From the NCBI GenBank assembly GCA_035281645.1, contig DATEDN010000092.1, forward strand, positions 1-64,000: a DNA stretch of 64,000 nt, read 5' to 3'. The position numbers were made by a program, and so were the translations under genes. Source of the DNA: JACCTH01 sp035281645 (lineage in GTDB: Bacteria; Actinomycetota; Acidimicrobiia; Spongiisociales; ZC4RG35). Shown piece by piece: positions 17,087 to 25,645 of the stretch. A model generated the notes under the pieces. It was not told the origin of the DNA. It saw nothing but the letters and a program-made list of their open reading frames with translations, and searched no databases. Position 1 is the first letter of the stretch, and each line of letters opens with the position of its first letter.

Positions 17087-18274
17087 TCAGCCGGCGCGGT
17101 CGGAAGCCGTTTCGATGCGACCGCTGCGGTGACGAAGGGGATCGTGCTGGGGCGCATCTCCATCGGTCCCGATCGGCAACCAGACCACGGTCGTCGCCCC
17201 CTGGCCGGGCTCGGAGTAGATCTGAAAAGATCCCCCATGCATCTGAGCGACGTGCTCGACGATCCCCAACCCGAATCCAGAGGTGACAAAAGATGACTCG
17301 AACCCCGGCCCTTCGTCTGACACGGCCAGATACGCCCAACTGCCCGACCGACCCGACCCCACCTCGACCTTGGCTCCCGGAGCGGAAGCCTTGAGGGAGT
17401 TGTCGACGAGATTGCTCAGAGCTCGACTCAAAGACACCAAGTCCCCGTGAATCTCCGCCTCCCCGGCGATCTCGGTCAGGCCTACTCCAACGTCGTTGGC
17501 CGCGGCCCGGTAATCCTCGACCGCGGTCCGGACGAGCGACGAGAGCTCGACTTGGACCATCTTCGCCTGCCCAGCCTGAAAGCGCGCCGCCGCCAGCAGT
17601 CCCTCGATCATGGTGCTCATCCGTTCGGCATTTCTGGCGATGATTTCGCCCGCTGCCTTCCACTCCTCGAGCGAGGAGTCAGGATCATCGAGAGTGACCT
17701 CGACATTTGAACGGATGACGGAGAGCGGCGTGCGGAGGTCGTGGGAGGTGTCGGCGAGAAAGCTCCGTTGCGCACCGAAGGCGCCCTCGAGTCGATCGAG
17801 CATCGAGTCGAACGTGCTCCCGAGCCGGGTCAACTCGTCGTCGGGGCCTTTGAGCCCGATCCGGCGGGATAGATCGGAGGCCTCGATCTCCCTCGCGACC
17901 TGGGTGATTCGATCGACCGGTGCGAGGGCACGACCGGCGATCACCCATCCCACCCCTAGCGAAATCAGGAAAAGCAATCCGAGGCCAATCAGTGTGTAGA
18001 GCGCAAGCCTTTCCAGCACGTACTGGTTGAAGATGCTTTCGAGGGTGCGCACCTCGGCCTCTTCAAAACGAGGGTCGAGGACCAGGCGGTACTGACCGAG
18101 CTGCATCTGCCGACCACGAAGGATGAGACGGGTCTCCGTCTGGGTCGTGAGCTGCCAACGAATGGCTGCGTAGATAAGGGCCAGGACCAGACCTCCGAGG
18201 CCGAAGACCACCGCCGAGTAGAGAAGGGAAAGCCGAAAGCGAATCGAGCGAAAGAACTGACGGGGTCGGCTCAT
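17087..18274 (-). CDS. Sensor histidine kinase
   Basis: A 395-residue membrane histidine kinase. Two membrane spans (about residues 14-37 and 91-113) enclose a short extracytoplasmic loop of about 50 residues. A HAMP linker (115-165), the HisKA dimerisation helix with phospho-accepting His178 (DTSHDLRTPLS) and an HATPase domain follow, with N-box NLVDNSLKAS, SDEGPGF and GFGLGIVEH. It overlaps the response regulator gene by four bases, so they are co-translated. The small sensor loop suggests sensing of membrane or nearby signals; with HtrA encoded downstream, envelope stress is the simplest guess. Confidence 0.93.
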   Translation of the reverse strand: MSRPRQFFRSIRFRLSLLYSAVVFGLGGLVLALIYAAIRWQLTTQTETRLILRGRQMQLGQYRLVLDPRFEEAEVRTLESIFNQYVLERLALYTLIGLGLLFLISLGVGWVIAGRALAPVDRITQVAREIEASDLSRRIGLKGPDDELTRLGSTFDSMLDRLEGAFGAQRSFLADTSHDLRTPLSVIRSNVEVTLDDPDSSLEEWKAAGEIIARNAERMSTMIEGLLAAARFQAGQAKMVQVELSSLVRTAVEDYRAAANDVGVGLTEIAGEAEIHGDLVSLSRALSNLVDNSLKASAPGAKVEVGSGRSGSWAYLAVSDEGPGFESSFVTSGFGLGIVEHVAQMHGGSFQIYSEPGQGATTVVWLPIGTDGDAPQHDPLRHRSGRIETASDRAG

Positions 18275-18945
18275 GAGCGCAGGACGTACCCTCGGCCCGG
18301 CACGGTTTCGATGACATTTGGCTCACCGAGCTTCTTTCGCAGATTGGAGACCGTGACTCGAACCGTGTTGGTGAACGGATCGGCCATCTCATCCCAGACA
18401 TGTTCGAGCAGTGTCTCCTGTGGCATCACTTCGTCGACGTGCGCCATCAGGAACTCGAGCAGCGAGAACTCCTTGGCCGTGAGAGCGAGAGAGGCACCGT
18501 CGCGAGTGGCGACAAACCGAGCTGGGTCGAGGGCAAGGCTTCCAACTCGAAGAACCGGGGGCGCAGCCTCGTCCCGTCGGAGCAGGGCTCGGGTCCGGGC
18601 AGCCAACTCGGCCAGGGCGAACGGCTTCACCAGGTAGTCGTCGGCGCCAGCATCGAGACCAGCGACGCGATCATCGATGTCATCGCGAGCCGTCAGCATC
18701 AGGACCCGGGGGCGGCGTGGCTCCAATGTGGGAAGGTCGCCATCAACCAGGCGCCGGCAGAGCTCGAGGCCCGACCCGTCGCCCAGATTCCAATCAAGGA
18801 TCGCTAGGTCATAGGCGTTGCCCCGAAGCTTTTCCTCGGCCGTCATCGCTCCCCCGGCTACGTCCACTGCATATCCGTGACGCCGGAGCCCACGGGCGAT
18901 GGCATCGGCCAGATCGGCTTCGTCTTCGGCCACCAGAAGGCGCAT
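18271..18945 (-). CDS. OmpR/PhoB-family response regulator
   Basis: A 224-residue regulator starting at ATG 18945, chosen because MRLLVAEDEADLADA is a canonical receiver start. The acceptor is Asp51 (LAILDWNLGDG) and the conserved Lys is in DDYLVKPF near residue 98. The C-terminal half is a winged-helix Trans_reg_C domain (LTAKEFSLLEFLM, then NTVRVTVSNLRKKLG and VPGRGYVLRS). It is the partner of the overlapping kinase. Sites with 11-bp spacing upstream of htrA, and a weaker one upstream of this gene, suggest activation of htrA and autoregulation. Confidence 0.94.
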   Translation of the reverse strand: MRLLVAEDEADLADAIARGLRRHGYAVDVAGGAMTAEEKLRGNAYDLAILDWNLGDGSGLELCRRLVDGDLPTLEPRRPRVLMLTARDDIDDRVAGLDAGADDYLVKPFALAELAARTRALLRRDEAAPPVLRVGSLALDPARFVATRDGASLALTAKEFSLLEFLMAHVDEVMPQETLLEHVWDEMADPFTNTVRVTVSNLRKKLGEPNVIETVPGRGYVLRS

Positions 18946-18969
18946 GTCTGAAACGCTACCGAGCGGGCA

Positions 18970-18986
18970 TAAGTAGGCGCTAAACG
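18970..18986 (-). promoter_or_regulatory. Weak 11-bp direct-repeat pair upstream of the response regulator
   Basis: The minus strand reads CGTTTA-N5-TACTTA. The first half equals the half-site used upstream of htrA, the second is divergent. The pair starts 25 bases upstream of the regulator ATG, close enough to overlap a core promoter. Autoregulation is inferred. Confidence 0.35.
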
Positions 18987-19044
18987 CCCCGGCACCGGGA
19001 GCGATTGCGGCCAGAATCTTCGCCGCCTGGATTAGTTTCAGTGG

Positions 19045-19761
19045 ATGGTCGACTGGTCGCTCTATCAAGCGGTCCTCTTCGATCTCGATGGAGTACTCAC
19101 CGACACAGCTCGAGTCCACGCCAAGGCCTGGAAAAAAACTTTCGACGAGTTCCTGGGGACGAAGGACCAGCCCCCCTTCACCATCGAAGGCGACTATCGA
19201 AGGTTCGTGGATGGTCGGCCTCGGTATCAGGGCGTGGCGACTTTCTTCGCCTCCCGCGGCATTGCATTGCCCTGGGGGGAGCCGAGCGACGGCCCCGATG
19301 AAGAGACCATCTGTGGGGTCGGCAATCGCAAGAATGAGCTGGTGAATGAACTGATCGCCAGCAATGGGGTGGCGGTGTACCCGGGCTCCCGGCGCCTAAT
19401 CGAGTATCTGAAGGACATCAATCTGAAGATGGCAGTGGTGACGTCATCTGCCAACGCCCGCGCGGTTCTGGCCGGGGCCAAGCTCGAAGGGTTTTTCCAG
19501 GTCCGGGTCGACGGCGAGTTGGCGGCCGAGTTGGGTCTGGCCGGAAAGCCTCATCCCGACCCATTTCTCAAGGCCGCTGACCTACTCGGGGTCGATCCCT
19601 CGGACGCTGTGGTTCTGGAGGACGCCACGAGTGGCGTCGCGGCCGGAAAGGCCGGAGGGTTCGCATTGGTAATCGGGATCAATCGCCATGATGACGCTCA
19701 AGCGCTCATGGATGCCGGTGCGGATCTGGTTGTCGACGATCTCGGAGCCTTGGTCGGCTGA
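19045..19761 (+). CDS. Beta-phosphoglucomutase family HAD hydrolase
   Basis: A 238-residue HAD protein. The nucleophile motif FDLDGVLTDTARVHAKAWKK near residues 11-28 is typical of beta-phosphoglucomutases, as are VTSSANAR (motif II) near 132 and VVLEDATSGVAAGKAGG (motif IV) near 190-206. It would interconvert beta-glucose 1-phosphate and glucose 6-phosphate through a phospho-Asp. The next gene, two bases downstream, encodes a GH65 phosphorylase that releases beta-glucose 1-phosphate, so the pair forms a complete route from a disaccharide to glucose 6-phosphate. The gene diverges from the two-component system. Confidence 0.9.
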   Translation: MVDWSLYQAVLFDLDGVLTDTARVHAKAWKKTFDEFLGTKDQPPFTIEGDYRRFVDGRPRYQGVATFFASRGIALPWGEPSDGPDEETICGVGNRKNELVNELIASNGVAVYPGSRRLIEYLKDINLKMAVVTSSANARAVLAGAKLEGFFQVRVDGELAAELGLAGKPHPDPFLKAADLLGVDPSDAVVLEDATSGVAAGKAGGFALVIGINRHDDAQALMDAGADLVVDDLGALVG

Positions 19762-19763
19762 CG

Positions 19764-22004
19764 GTGATCATCCAATCGGCCTTTGGCGAGGATGTCTGGT
19801 CGCTTACCTGGTCGGGGCTGCGGGAGGTTGCGGCTCTCGAGTCGATCTTCTCGTTAGCGAACGGCTTTCTTGGCGTCAGGGCCAGTTTCGAACAGGGTCC
19901 GCCCGCCCATCAACCGGGCTCCCTGATCAACGGCTTCCACGAGGTTTGGCTGATCACCTATGCGGAACCGGGGTACGGGTATGCGAACGTCGGGCAGACG
20001 ATCCTGTACGTGCCGGATGCAATCGAGCTGGCATACCTCGAAGACGAATTTCCTCGCCCGCTCGACGATGCCGAGGTCGAGCGGCGTCTCGATCTGCGGC
20101 GGGGAACAATCACCACCGTGGCGCGATGGCCCGACCTCGAGCTTCGCTGGGAGCGACTGGTTTCGCTGGTTCACCCGGCGGTGCTGGCAATCAAGGTCGA
20201 GGGCGGCGAACCAGACTCGCAATTCGCTTCCGGCTGGCACTACCGCCACGACCTCGACGATGCCGACACGGTTGAGCTGGTCTTCGACCCCCGCAGTGCA
20301 CGCATCCTTCCAACCCGCGCCCTCAGTGCCGGGGACCTGATCACCGCCGACGGCATCCCGCAGACGGTTTTTCGTACCCTCGCCTCCGATCTATCCCTGT
20401 CGGTTGCTGCCGACCACAAGGCGGACGCCGTCAAGATCAGCCGATTCGACGTCGACGAGCTCGACATCATCGCCCAAGGCCCAACCGTGGAAAAGCGAGT
20501 CGCCTATGTGAGAGGCGCCGCCCTGGGCGCCGCCGCCACCGTCCTGAACGGTGTTCCCGACTTCGCTGGCCTGGCCGAGGAGCAGGAGAATCACCTTGCC
20601 ACCTTTTGGGAAACAGCGGCGGTGAAGATCGGGGCCGGACCGCGCCTGCAGCAAGCAATCAACTGGAACATCTTCCAGCTTCACCAGTCCTCAGCACACC
20701 TCGCCAACACCGGCATCCCCGCCAAAGGCCTCTCCGGGCGCGGGTACGAAGGCCACTATTTCTGGGACAGCGAGATCTTCGTCCTGCCGTTCCTCGCCCA
20801 TATCGATCCCCCGGCGGCCGCCCGCCTCATCGCCTTCAGGCATTCGATCTTGCCGGCCGCCCGCGAGCGAGCGGCGATGCTGAACCAGCGAGGGGCCCTG
20901 TTCCCCTGGCGCACGATTTCCGGGGAGGAGGCATCGTCGTACTACGAAGCTGGAACCGCTCAGTACCACATCAACGCCGACATCGTTTATGGGATCGATT
21001 CTTATCTCCTCGCCACCAACGATCATCAGATCCTGATCGACTACGGAGTCGAGATCGCTGTCGAGACCGCCCGCTTGTGGGTCGACCTCGGACACTTCGA
21101 AGGCGACGCTTTCCATTTCTCAACCGTCACGGGCCCCGATGAGTACTCAGCCTTGGTTGATGACAATGCCTACACAAACCTGATGGCTCGCTTCAACCTC
21201 GTGCGAGCCGTCGAATGGACCAGATGGATGGAGGCGCAGCATCCAGACGAGTTCGCCCGCCTTGCTGAGGTTCTGGAGCTCGGGGACGGCGAAGTCGACT
21301 CATGGGAGCAGACGTCGAGCGCCGTATTCATACCCCACGATGCCGGGCGCAACCTGACGCCTCAAGATGCCCGCTTCTTCTACCGCAAGCCATGGGATTG
21401 GAGCGTTCCCCGTTCGCAACATCCCCTCTTGCTGTTCTTCCATCCATTGGTCATCTACCGCCACCAGGTTCTCAAGCAAGCCGATGTGGTGATGGCGATG
21501 TACTTGCTGCCCGAGCTCTTTTCGCCCGAATTGACCAAGAGCAATTTCGACTTCTACGACCCCCTGACCACGAGAGACTCCTCCCTCTCGGCTCCCATCC
21601 AGGCGGCGGTCGCCGCCCGGGTGGGCTATTTGAAACCAGCCCTCTCATATTTCGAAGAAGCGGCTGTGCTTGACCTCGAAAACCGAGCCGGCAATACCGC
21701 CGATGGAATTCACCTCGCCACCGCTGGTGGCACCTGGCAGGCACTGATTTCCGGTTTCGGCGGTTTCAGCCAAGGCTCAGATGGAGCCCGCTTCGACCCT
21801 CGGCTGCCCCCTTCGTGGACAGAGCTCGAGTTCAACGTTCGCATCAGAGGGTCCCTGGTCCACGCTGCCCTGAGGGGAGAGATGCTGACACTGGCGTTGC
21901 TGGCCGGCGAGCCGGTGAAGGTGAAGGTGCGCGATGAGGAAGTCATCGTCTCCACAGAGCAGCTCGAGCTGTCGGTACCCAGCCGGTGGATCGCCGAAGG
22001 CTGA
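19764..22004 (+). CDS. Glycoside hydrolase family 65 disaccharide phosphorylase
   Basis: A 746-residue inverting phosphorylase starting at GTG. Visible family landmarks are ESIFSLANGFLGVRASFEQG near residue 22, YEGHYFWDSEIFVLPFL near 328, and TGPDEYSALVDDNAYTN with the probable general acid Glu460. Length fits trehalose, maltose, kojibiose or nigerose phosphorylases; sequence alone does not separate these reliably, though the beta-phosphoglucomutase partner is shared by all. Phosphorolysis gives beta-glucose 1-phosphate plus a sugar. It ends ten bases before a long perfect hairpin. Confidence 0.9.
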   Translation: MIIQSAFGEDVWSLTWSGLREVAALESIFSLANGFLGVRASFEQGPPAHQPGSLINGFHEVWLITYAEPGYGYANVGQTILYVPDAIELAYLEDEFPRPLDDAEVERRLDLRRGTITTVARWPDLELRWERLVSLVHPAVLAIKVEGGEPDSQFASGWHYRHDLDDADTVELVFDPRSARILPTRALSAGDLITADGIPQTVFRTLASDLSLSVAADHKADAVKISRFDVDELDIIAQGPTVEKRVAYVRGAALGAAATVLNGVPDFAGLAEEQENHLATFWETAAVKIGAGPRLQQAINWNIFQLHQSSAHLANTGIPAKGLSGRGYEGHYFWDSEIFVLPFLAHIDPPAAARLIAFRHSILPAARERAAMLNQRGALFPWRTISGEEASSYYEAGTAQYHINADIVYGIDSYLLATNDHQILIDYGVEIAVETARLWVDLGHFEGDAFHFSTVTGPDEYSALVDDNAYTNLMARFNLVRAVEWTRWMEAQHPDEFARLAEVLELGDGEVDSWEQTSSAVFIPHDAGRNLTPQDARFFYRKPWDWSVPRSQHPLLLFFHPLVIYRHQVLKQADVVMAMYLLPELFSPELTKSNFDFYDPLTTRDSSLSAPIQAAVAARVGYLKPALSYFEEAAVLDLENRAGNTADGIHLATAGGTWQALISGFGGFSQGSDGARFDPRLPPSWTELEFNVRIRGSLVHAALRGEMLTLALLAGEPVKVKVRDEEVIVSTEQLELSVPSRWIAEG

Positions 22005-22013
22005 CTGAACTCG

Positions 22014-22062
22014 AAACCTAATGCTATAAGCGGCGGAAACCGCCGCTTATAGCATTAGGTTT
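22014..22062. terminator. Perfect 23-bp stem with AAA loop between convergent genes
   Basis: Left arm 22014-22036 and right arm 22040-22062 are exact reverse complements; the loop is AAA. The stem ends in GGTTT on each transcribed side, so it can terminate both the phosphorylase operon and the SDR operon. It is the longest perfect stem in the window. Confidence 0.9.
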
Positions 22063-22091
22063 GCGGTCGGACCTCTTCAGCCTCGGCTCAC

Positions 22092-22799
22092 TCAGCGGCT
22101 GAGGCTGCGGCCGCCGCCGATGGTTATGACCTCGCCCGTGATGTAGGAGGCCGTGGCCAGGTAGGAGACGAGCGCGGCAACTTCTTCCGGTGTCCCCATC
22201 CTTTGCATGGGAATGGCTGCCACCATCTTCTCACGAACATCGGCCGGAATAGCTTTGGTCATTTCCGTTCCGATGAGTCCGGGGGCAATGGCGTTGACCC
22301 GGATCCGCGGCGCCAGCTGCAGGGCGTAGGCGCGGGTCAGGCCCACGAGCCCACCCTTCGACATCGAGTAGTTGTACTGGCCGAAGTTGCCTAGATACGC
22401 CCGCGAGCTGATGTTGACAATGGCCCCCGCATCCATCACCGGATGGAGCGTTTCGACGAGGCGGAAGGGGGCGCCGAGGTTGACGTCCAAGACCAAAGTG
22501 AAATTCTCCCCCGAGAGGTTGGCGAGCCGGGCATCGCGGGTGATGCCAGCGTTGTTCACGACCAACTCCAACGAACCGCCGAGCTCGAGGACTTCGGAGC
22601 GCACAGCCTGGATCCCGTCCTCAGTTGTCAGATCGGCCTGGACAGGCCGAACCAGGGTGAGGGTCTCAAGTTCGTTCGCCACCTCGGCCAAGGCGGGCGC
22701 CAAGTCGACCAGGATCAACCGCCAACCTTCCTCAGCCAGTCGCCTGCAAATAGCGGTTCCGATCCCGCCCGCAGCTCCCGTGACTACCGCCGAGCTCAC
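22092..22799 (-). CDS. SDR-family 3-oxoacyl/3-hydroxyacyl-CoA reductase-like protein
   Basis: A 235-residue classical short-chain dehydrogenase. It has TGAAGGIG at residues 7-14 (dinucleotide binding), NNAGI near 82, catalytic Ser131/Ser132 and Tyr144-xxx-Lys148, and a C-terminal substrate loop with PGLIGTEMTKAIP. It resembles FabG/PhaB-type enzymes acting on beta-hydroxyacyl thioesters. It is the last gene of the operon thiolase, CoA-transferase, degenerate SDR, SDR, whose members all overlap by four bases. That context favours a beta-oxidation-like role on an acyl-CoA. Confidence 0.9.
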   Translation of the reverse strand: MSSAVVTGAAGGIGTAICRRLAEEGWRLILVDLAPALAEVANELETLTLVRPVQADLTTEDGIQAVRSEVLELGGSLELVVNNAGITRDARLANLSGENFTLVLDVNLGAPFRLVETLHPVMDAGAIVNISSRAYLGNFGQYNYSMSKGGLVGLTRAYALQLAPRIRVNAIAPGLIGTEMTKAIPADVREKMVAAIPMQRMGTPEEVAALVSYLATASYITGEVITIGGGRSLSR

Positions 22800-23218
22800 G
22801 GCAGTGCCTTCCCCAGATGACCTCCACCCAGGCGTACCAGCTCGCCGCGGGGACCGCCCTCCAGCAGATGCCTGACCCAGGTGGAAATCGCGTCGAGGGT
22901 CGAATCCCTCTCGATCGCCAGGGTGTTCGCCGCCCCTTCCTTCAGCTCGAGACTGGCGGTGCGGGCACCCGAGAGCAGGGCAGTGGCCACGATGGCCGCC
23001 CCGACCTTGTCCCGCCCCAGCAGGTCATCACTGCGTACCACATACACGATCGCCTCTCCGCGAATCGCGGCAGCCTTCGTCATCGCAAACGCCTCGCCCA
23101 GCTCATCTCTTATGTCATCCCAGTTGTCGGCGACATCGGGATCGGCGACAAAGACCGAGCCGGGTCCGCCGCCGTCGAGCGCGGCTGCGAGCGAAGGGTC
23201 CCTGCAGCGTATGTTCAG
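22796..23218 (-). CDS. Degenerate SDR-like protein lacking catalytic residues
   Basis: A protein of about 140 residues whose pattern follows the second half of an SDR. AFAMTKAAAIRGEAIVYVV corresponds to the beta-5 region, VGAAIVATALLSGARTASLEL to the YxxxK helix, and GGPRGELVRLGGG to the C-terminal strand. The Tyr and Lys are missing and there is no N-terminal glycine motif, so it cannot act as an SDR by itself. It overlaps the intact SDR gene by four bases. The start is uncertain: CTG 23218 overlaps the previous stop by four bases (CTGA), while ATG 23281 would need a 67-base overlap. A non-catalytic partner of the SDR is the best guess. Confidence 0.6.
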   Translation of the reverse strand: MNIRCRDPSLAAALDGGGPGSVFVADPDVADNWDDIRDELGEAFAMTKAAAIRGEAIVYVVRSDDLLGRDKVGAAIVATALLSGARTASLELKEGAANTLAIERDSTLDAISTWVRHLLEGGPRGELVRLGGGHLGKALP

Positions 23219-24423
23219 GGTTGGCTCCCGTCGATGGCCGCACCCGCCGCGATTAGCTCGCCCACCTCGTGATCGGACCAACCAAGGTCGCAGAGGATGG
23301 CGACGGTGTGTTGACCCAGCATCGGGGGCGAGACCGGCGACCGGGCGGAGACGCCTTCGATGCGGAGGGGGGAACCCTGCATGCGAAACATGCCGATCCG
23401 CGGATGGGGCATGTCCACCACCATCTCGTTCAGGATGACTTGCTGGTCGGCGAACACCTCCTCCAGATCGAAGATCCGTCCCGCCGGAACCCCAATCTCA
23501 TCGAGGAGGCTGAGCCAATGGCTCGTCGCCTCACCAGCGAAGACCTTCTCGAGGATGGCGCCGAGCTCGGCCCGGTGGCGAACCCGAAGTTCGTTGGTGG
23601 CGAAGCGGGCGTCGGTGCCGACCTGATCGAGGTGAAGGGCTCGACACACGTCGAAGAAATGGCTATCCGACACCACTGCCAGATTGAGGTGACCGTCGGC
23701 GGTACGGAAGGTCTGGTTGGGCCCGGTCACCGGCGAGGCCGTGCCCGTGCGCTCCGGTTGTCGTTGGCTAGTGAAATAGAGGGCGTTCCAGGTGGCTTGC
23801 GCGGCGATGATCCCGTCTCGCAACGAAATCTCGAGCAGGGCTCCCTGGCCCCCATCCCGGCCGCCGCCACCGGCCAGAGCCGAGGAGATTGCCAATGCGG
23901 CGTTGGTTCCGGCGAGGAAGTCGCCGATCGTGGTGGCGGTCTTGTGCGGACCTTCGCCTGCATCTCCGGTGATCGACATCATTCCGGATTCGCCCTGGAA
24001 TATGAGGTCGATTCCCGGACGGTGGGAGGCGGGGCCTTTGCTCCCAAAGGCGCTGATCACGGCCACCACCAGGTGCGGGGCCATCGTGCGCAGCGCCTCC
24101 GGCCCCAAGCCCATCCGTTCCATCGCCCCGAGGCGAAGATTGCTGAGAACCACGTCCGACTGCTGGCACAGCCTCACTAGCGAATCCTTCACCCGCTCGT
24201 CTTTGGGATCGACGGCCAAGCTCAGCTTGCCGCGGTTGACACCAAGAAAGAAGGCGCTCTCAACTCCATAGAAAGGGCCGATGGCGCGGGCGAGATCTCC
24301 GGCCGGTGGTTCGACCTTGATCACCTCGGCGCCGAGGTCGGCAAGGAGCATCCCGCAGTAGGGAGCCGCTACCAGATTTCCAAATTCGATTACACGGATG
24401 CCCGAGAGAGGGGCGGCGGTCAC
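23215..24423 (-). CDS. CaiB/BaiF family III CoA-transferase
   Basis: A 402-residue CoA-transferase from GTG 24423, which overlaps the thiolase stop by four bases. Family features are the opening GIRVIEFGNLVAAPYCGMLLADLGAEVIKVEPP, and NRGKLSLAVDPKDER near 63-77. RPGIDLIFQGESGMMSITGD follows at about 133-152, where the usual catalytic Asp of the family falls in PGIDL. It would move CoA between an acyl-CoA donor and a carboxylic acid. In this operon it probably activates the acid whose CoA ester is then handled by the SDR pair and thiolase. Confidence 0.9.
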   Translation of the reverse strand: MTAAPLSGIRVIEFGNLVAAPYCGMLLADLGAEVIKVEPPAGDLARAIGPFYGVESAFFLGVNRGKLSLAVDPKDERVKDSLVRLCQQSDVVLSNLRLGAMERMGLGPEALRTMAPHLVVAVISAFGSKGPASHRPGIDLIFQGESGMMSITGDAGEGPHKTATTIGDFLAGTNAALAISSALAGGGGRDGGQGALLEISLRDGIIAAQATWNALYFTSQRQPERTGTASPVTGPNQTFRTADGHLNLAVVSDSHFFDVCRALHLDQVGTDARFATNELRVRHRAELGAILEKVFAGEATSHWLSLLDEIGVPAGRIFDLEEVFADQQVILNEMVVDMPHPRIGMFRMQGSPLRIEGVSARSPVSPPMLGQHTVAILCDLGWSDHEVGELIAAGAAIDGSQP

Positions 24424-25628
24424 ACCCTTTCCACCACAACCGCGCTGCCTTGACCCACGCCCACACACATGGTCGCCAGCCCGAATCGACCATCCCGCTT
24501 CTGCAACTCATGAACCAGCGTGGTGATAATCCGAGCGCCCGAGGCCCCGAGGGGATGCCCGAGGGCGATGGCGCCGCCATTTGGGTTGACCCGCTCGGGA
24601 TCGAGGTCGAGGAGGCGGATGGTCGCCACCGCCTGGGACGCAAAAGCCTCGTTGACTTCGATCAAGTCGAGATCGCCGACCCCGAGCCCGGCACGTTGCA
24701 ATGCCTTTTCGCTCGCCGGCACCGTTCCGATGCCCATTACGTCGGGATGAACACCGGCCGCGGCTCCGGCGACGATGCGGGCAACCGGTTGCAGGCCGTG
24801 CTGCTCGAGCCCGGCCTCAGTGGCCAAGAGCAGAGCCGCCGCCCCATCGTTCATCGGAGACGAGTTCCCAGCCGTGACCGTGCCCTCGAACTTGAACACC
24901 GAAGGCAGTCGATTCAGAACATCCAGAGATGTATCCGCTCGCGGCCCCTCGTCGGAAACGATCAATCTCACCGAACGTCGGCGATGGTCGACTGGTATCT
25001 CGAGTGGCTCCATCTCCTCTTTGAATCGATCGCTGCGCTGGGCCGCCACTGCCTTTTGGTGACTGGTGAGGGCAAATTGGTCTTGGTCTTCCCGGGAGAT
25101 CCCATACCTTTCGGCGACCACCTCGGCGGTCATGCCGAGTGTGATCGGCGGGTACATTTCTTCCATCACCGGATTGGTCAAGCGCCATCCGAGAACGGTG
25201 TCAACCGTTCCTGGCGCACCCACCTGGAAGGCACTTTCGGCTTTTGGAGTCACGTACGGTGCCCGGCTCATCGACTCAGAGCCACCAGCCACCATCACCC
25301 CTCCCCACCCCGCTCCTAGGGCATGACTGGCGGAGATCACAGCCTGCATGCCCGATGCACAAAGCCGGTTGACTGTCGCTCCGGGAACCTCCACGGGGAG
25401 TCCGGCGAGCAGGGCGGCCATCCGGGCGACATTGCGATTGTCCTCGCCGGCTTGATTGGCCGCTCCCCACACCACGTCTTCGATCGCGCCGGGGTCGAGA
25501 TCGGGCTGGCGAGCGAGGAGGCGCCTTATGGCGTGAGCAGCCAAATCATCGGGGCGTACAAGAGCGAGTTGCCCGCCGAGCTTTCCCATCGGCGTCCGAC
25601 AGGCATCGACGATGAAAACCTCAGCCAT
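24420..25628 (-). CDS. Thiolase (acetyl-CoA acyltransferase family)
   Basis: A 402-residue thiolase with the full catalytic set: nucleophile Cys90 in NRLCASGMQ, His358 in GHPLGASG and Cys388 in CVGVGQG. The start MAEVFIVDACRTP is canonical. It cleaves a 3-oxoacyl-CoA with CoA, or runs in reverse. It is first in a four-gene coupled operon, with every downstream gene overlapping by four bases, so the products are likely made in matched amounts. A single-pass membrane protein gene lies 17 bases upstream on the same strand and may be co-transcribed. Confidence 0.93.
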   Translation of the reverse strand: MAEVFIVDACRTPMGKLGGQLALVRPDDLAAHAIRRLLARQPDLDPGAIEDVVWGAANQAGEDNRNVARMAALLAGLPVEVPGATVNRLCASGMQAVISASHALGAGWGGVMVAGGSESMSRAPYVTPKAESAFQVGAPGTVDTVLGWRLTNPVMEEMYPPITLGMTAEVVAERYGISREDQDQFALTSHQKAVAAQRSDRFKEEMEPLEIPVDHRRRSVRLIVSDEGPRADTSLDVLNRLPSVFKFEGTVTAGNSSPMNDGAAALLLATEAGLEQHGLQPVARIVAGAAAGVHPDVMGIGTVPASEKALQRAGLGVGDLDLIEVNEAFASQAVATIRLLDLDPERVNPNGGAIALGHPLGASGARIITTLVHELQKRDGRFGLATMCVGVGQGSAVVVERV

Positions 25629-25645
25629 CAGCTGAAAGCTAGTTG

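Noticed and set aside
23269..24180. A 303-codon plus-strand frame opposite the CoA-transferase
   Set aside because: It is the antisense shadow of a gene with strong family motifs and has no recognisable domain.
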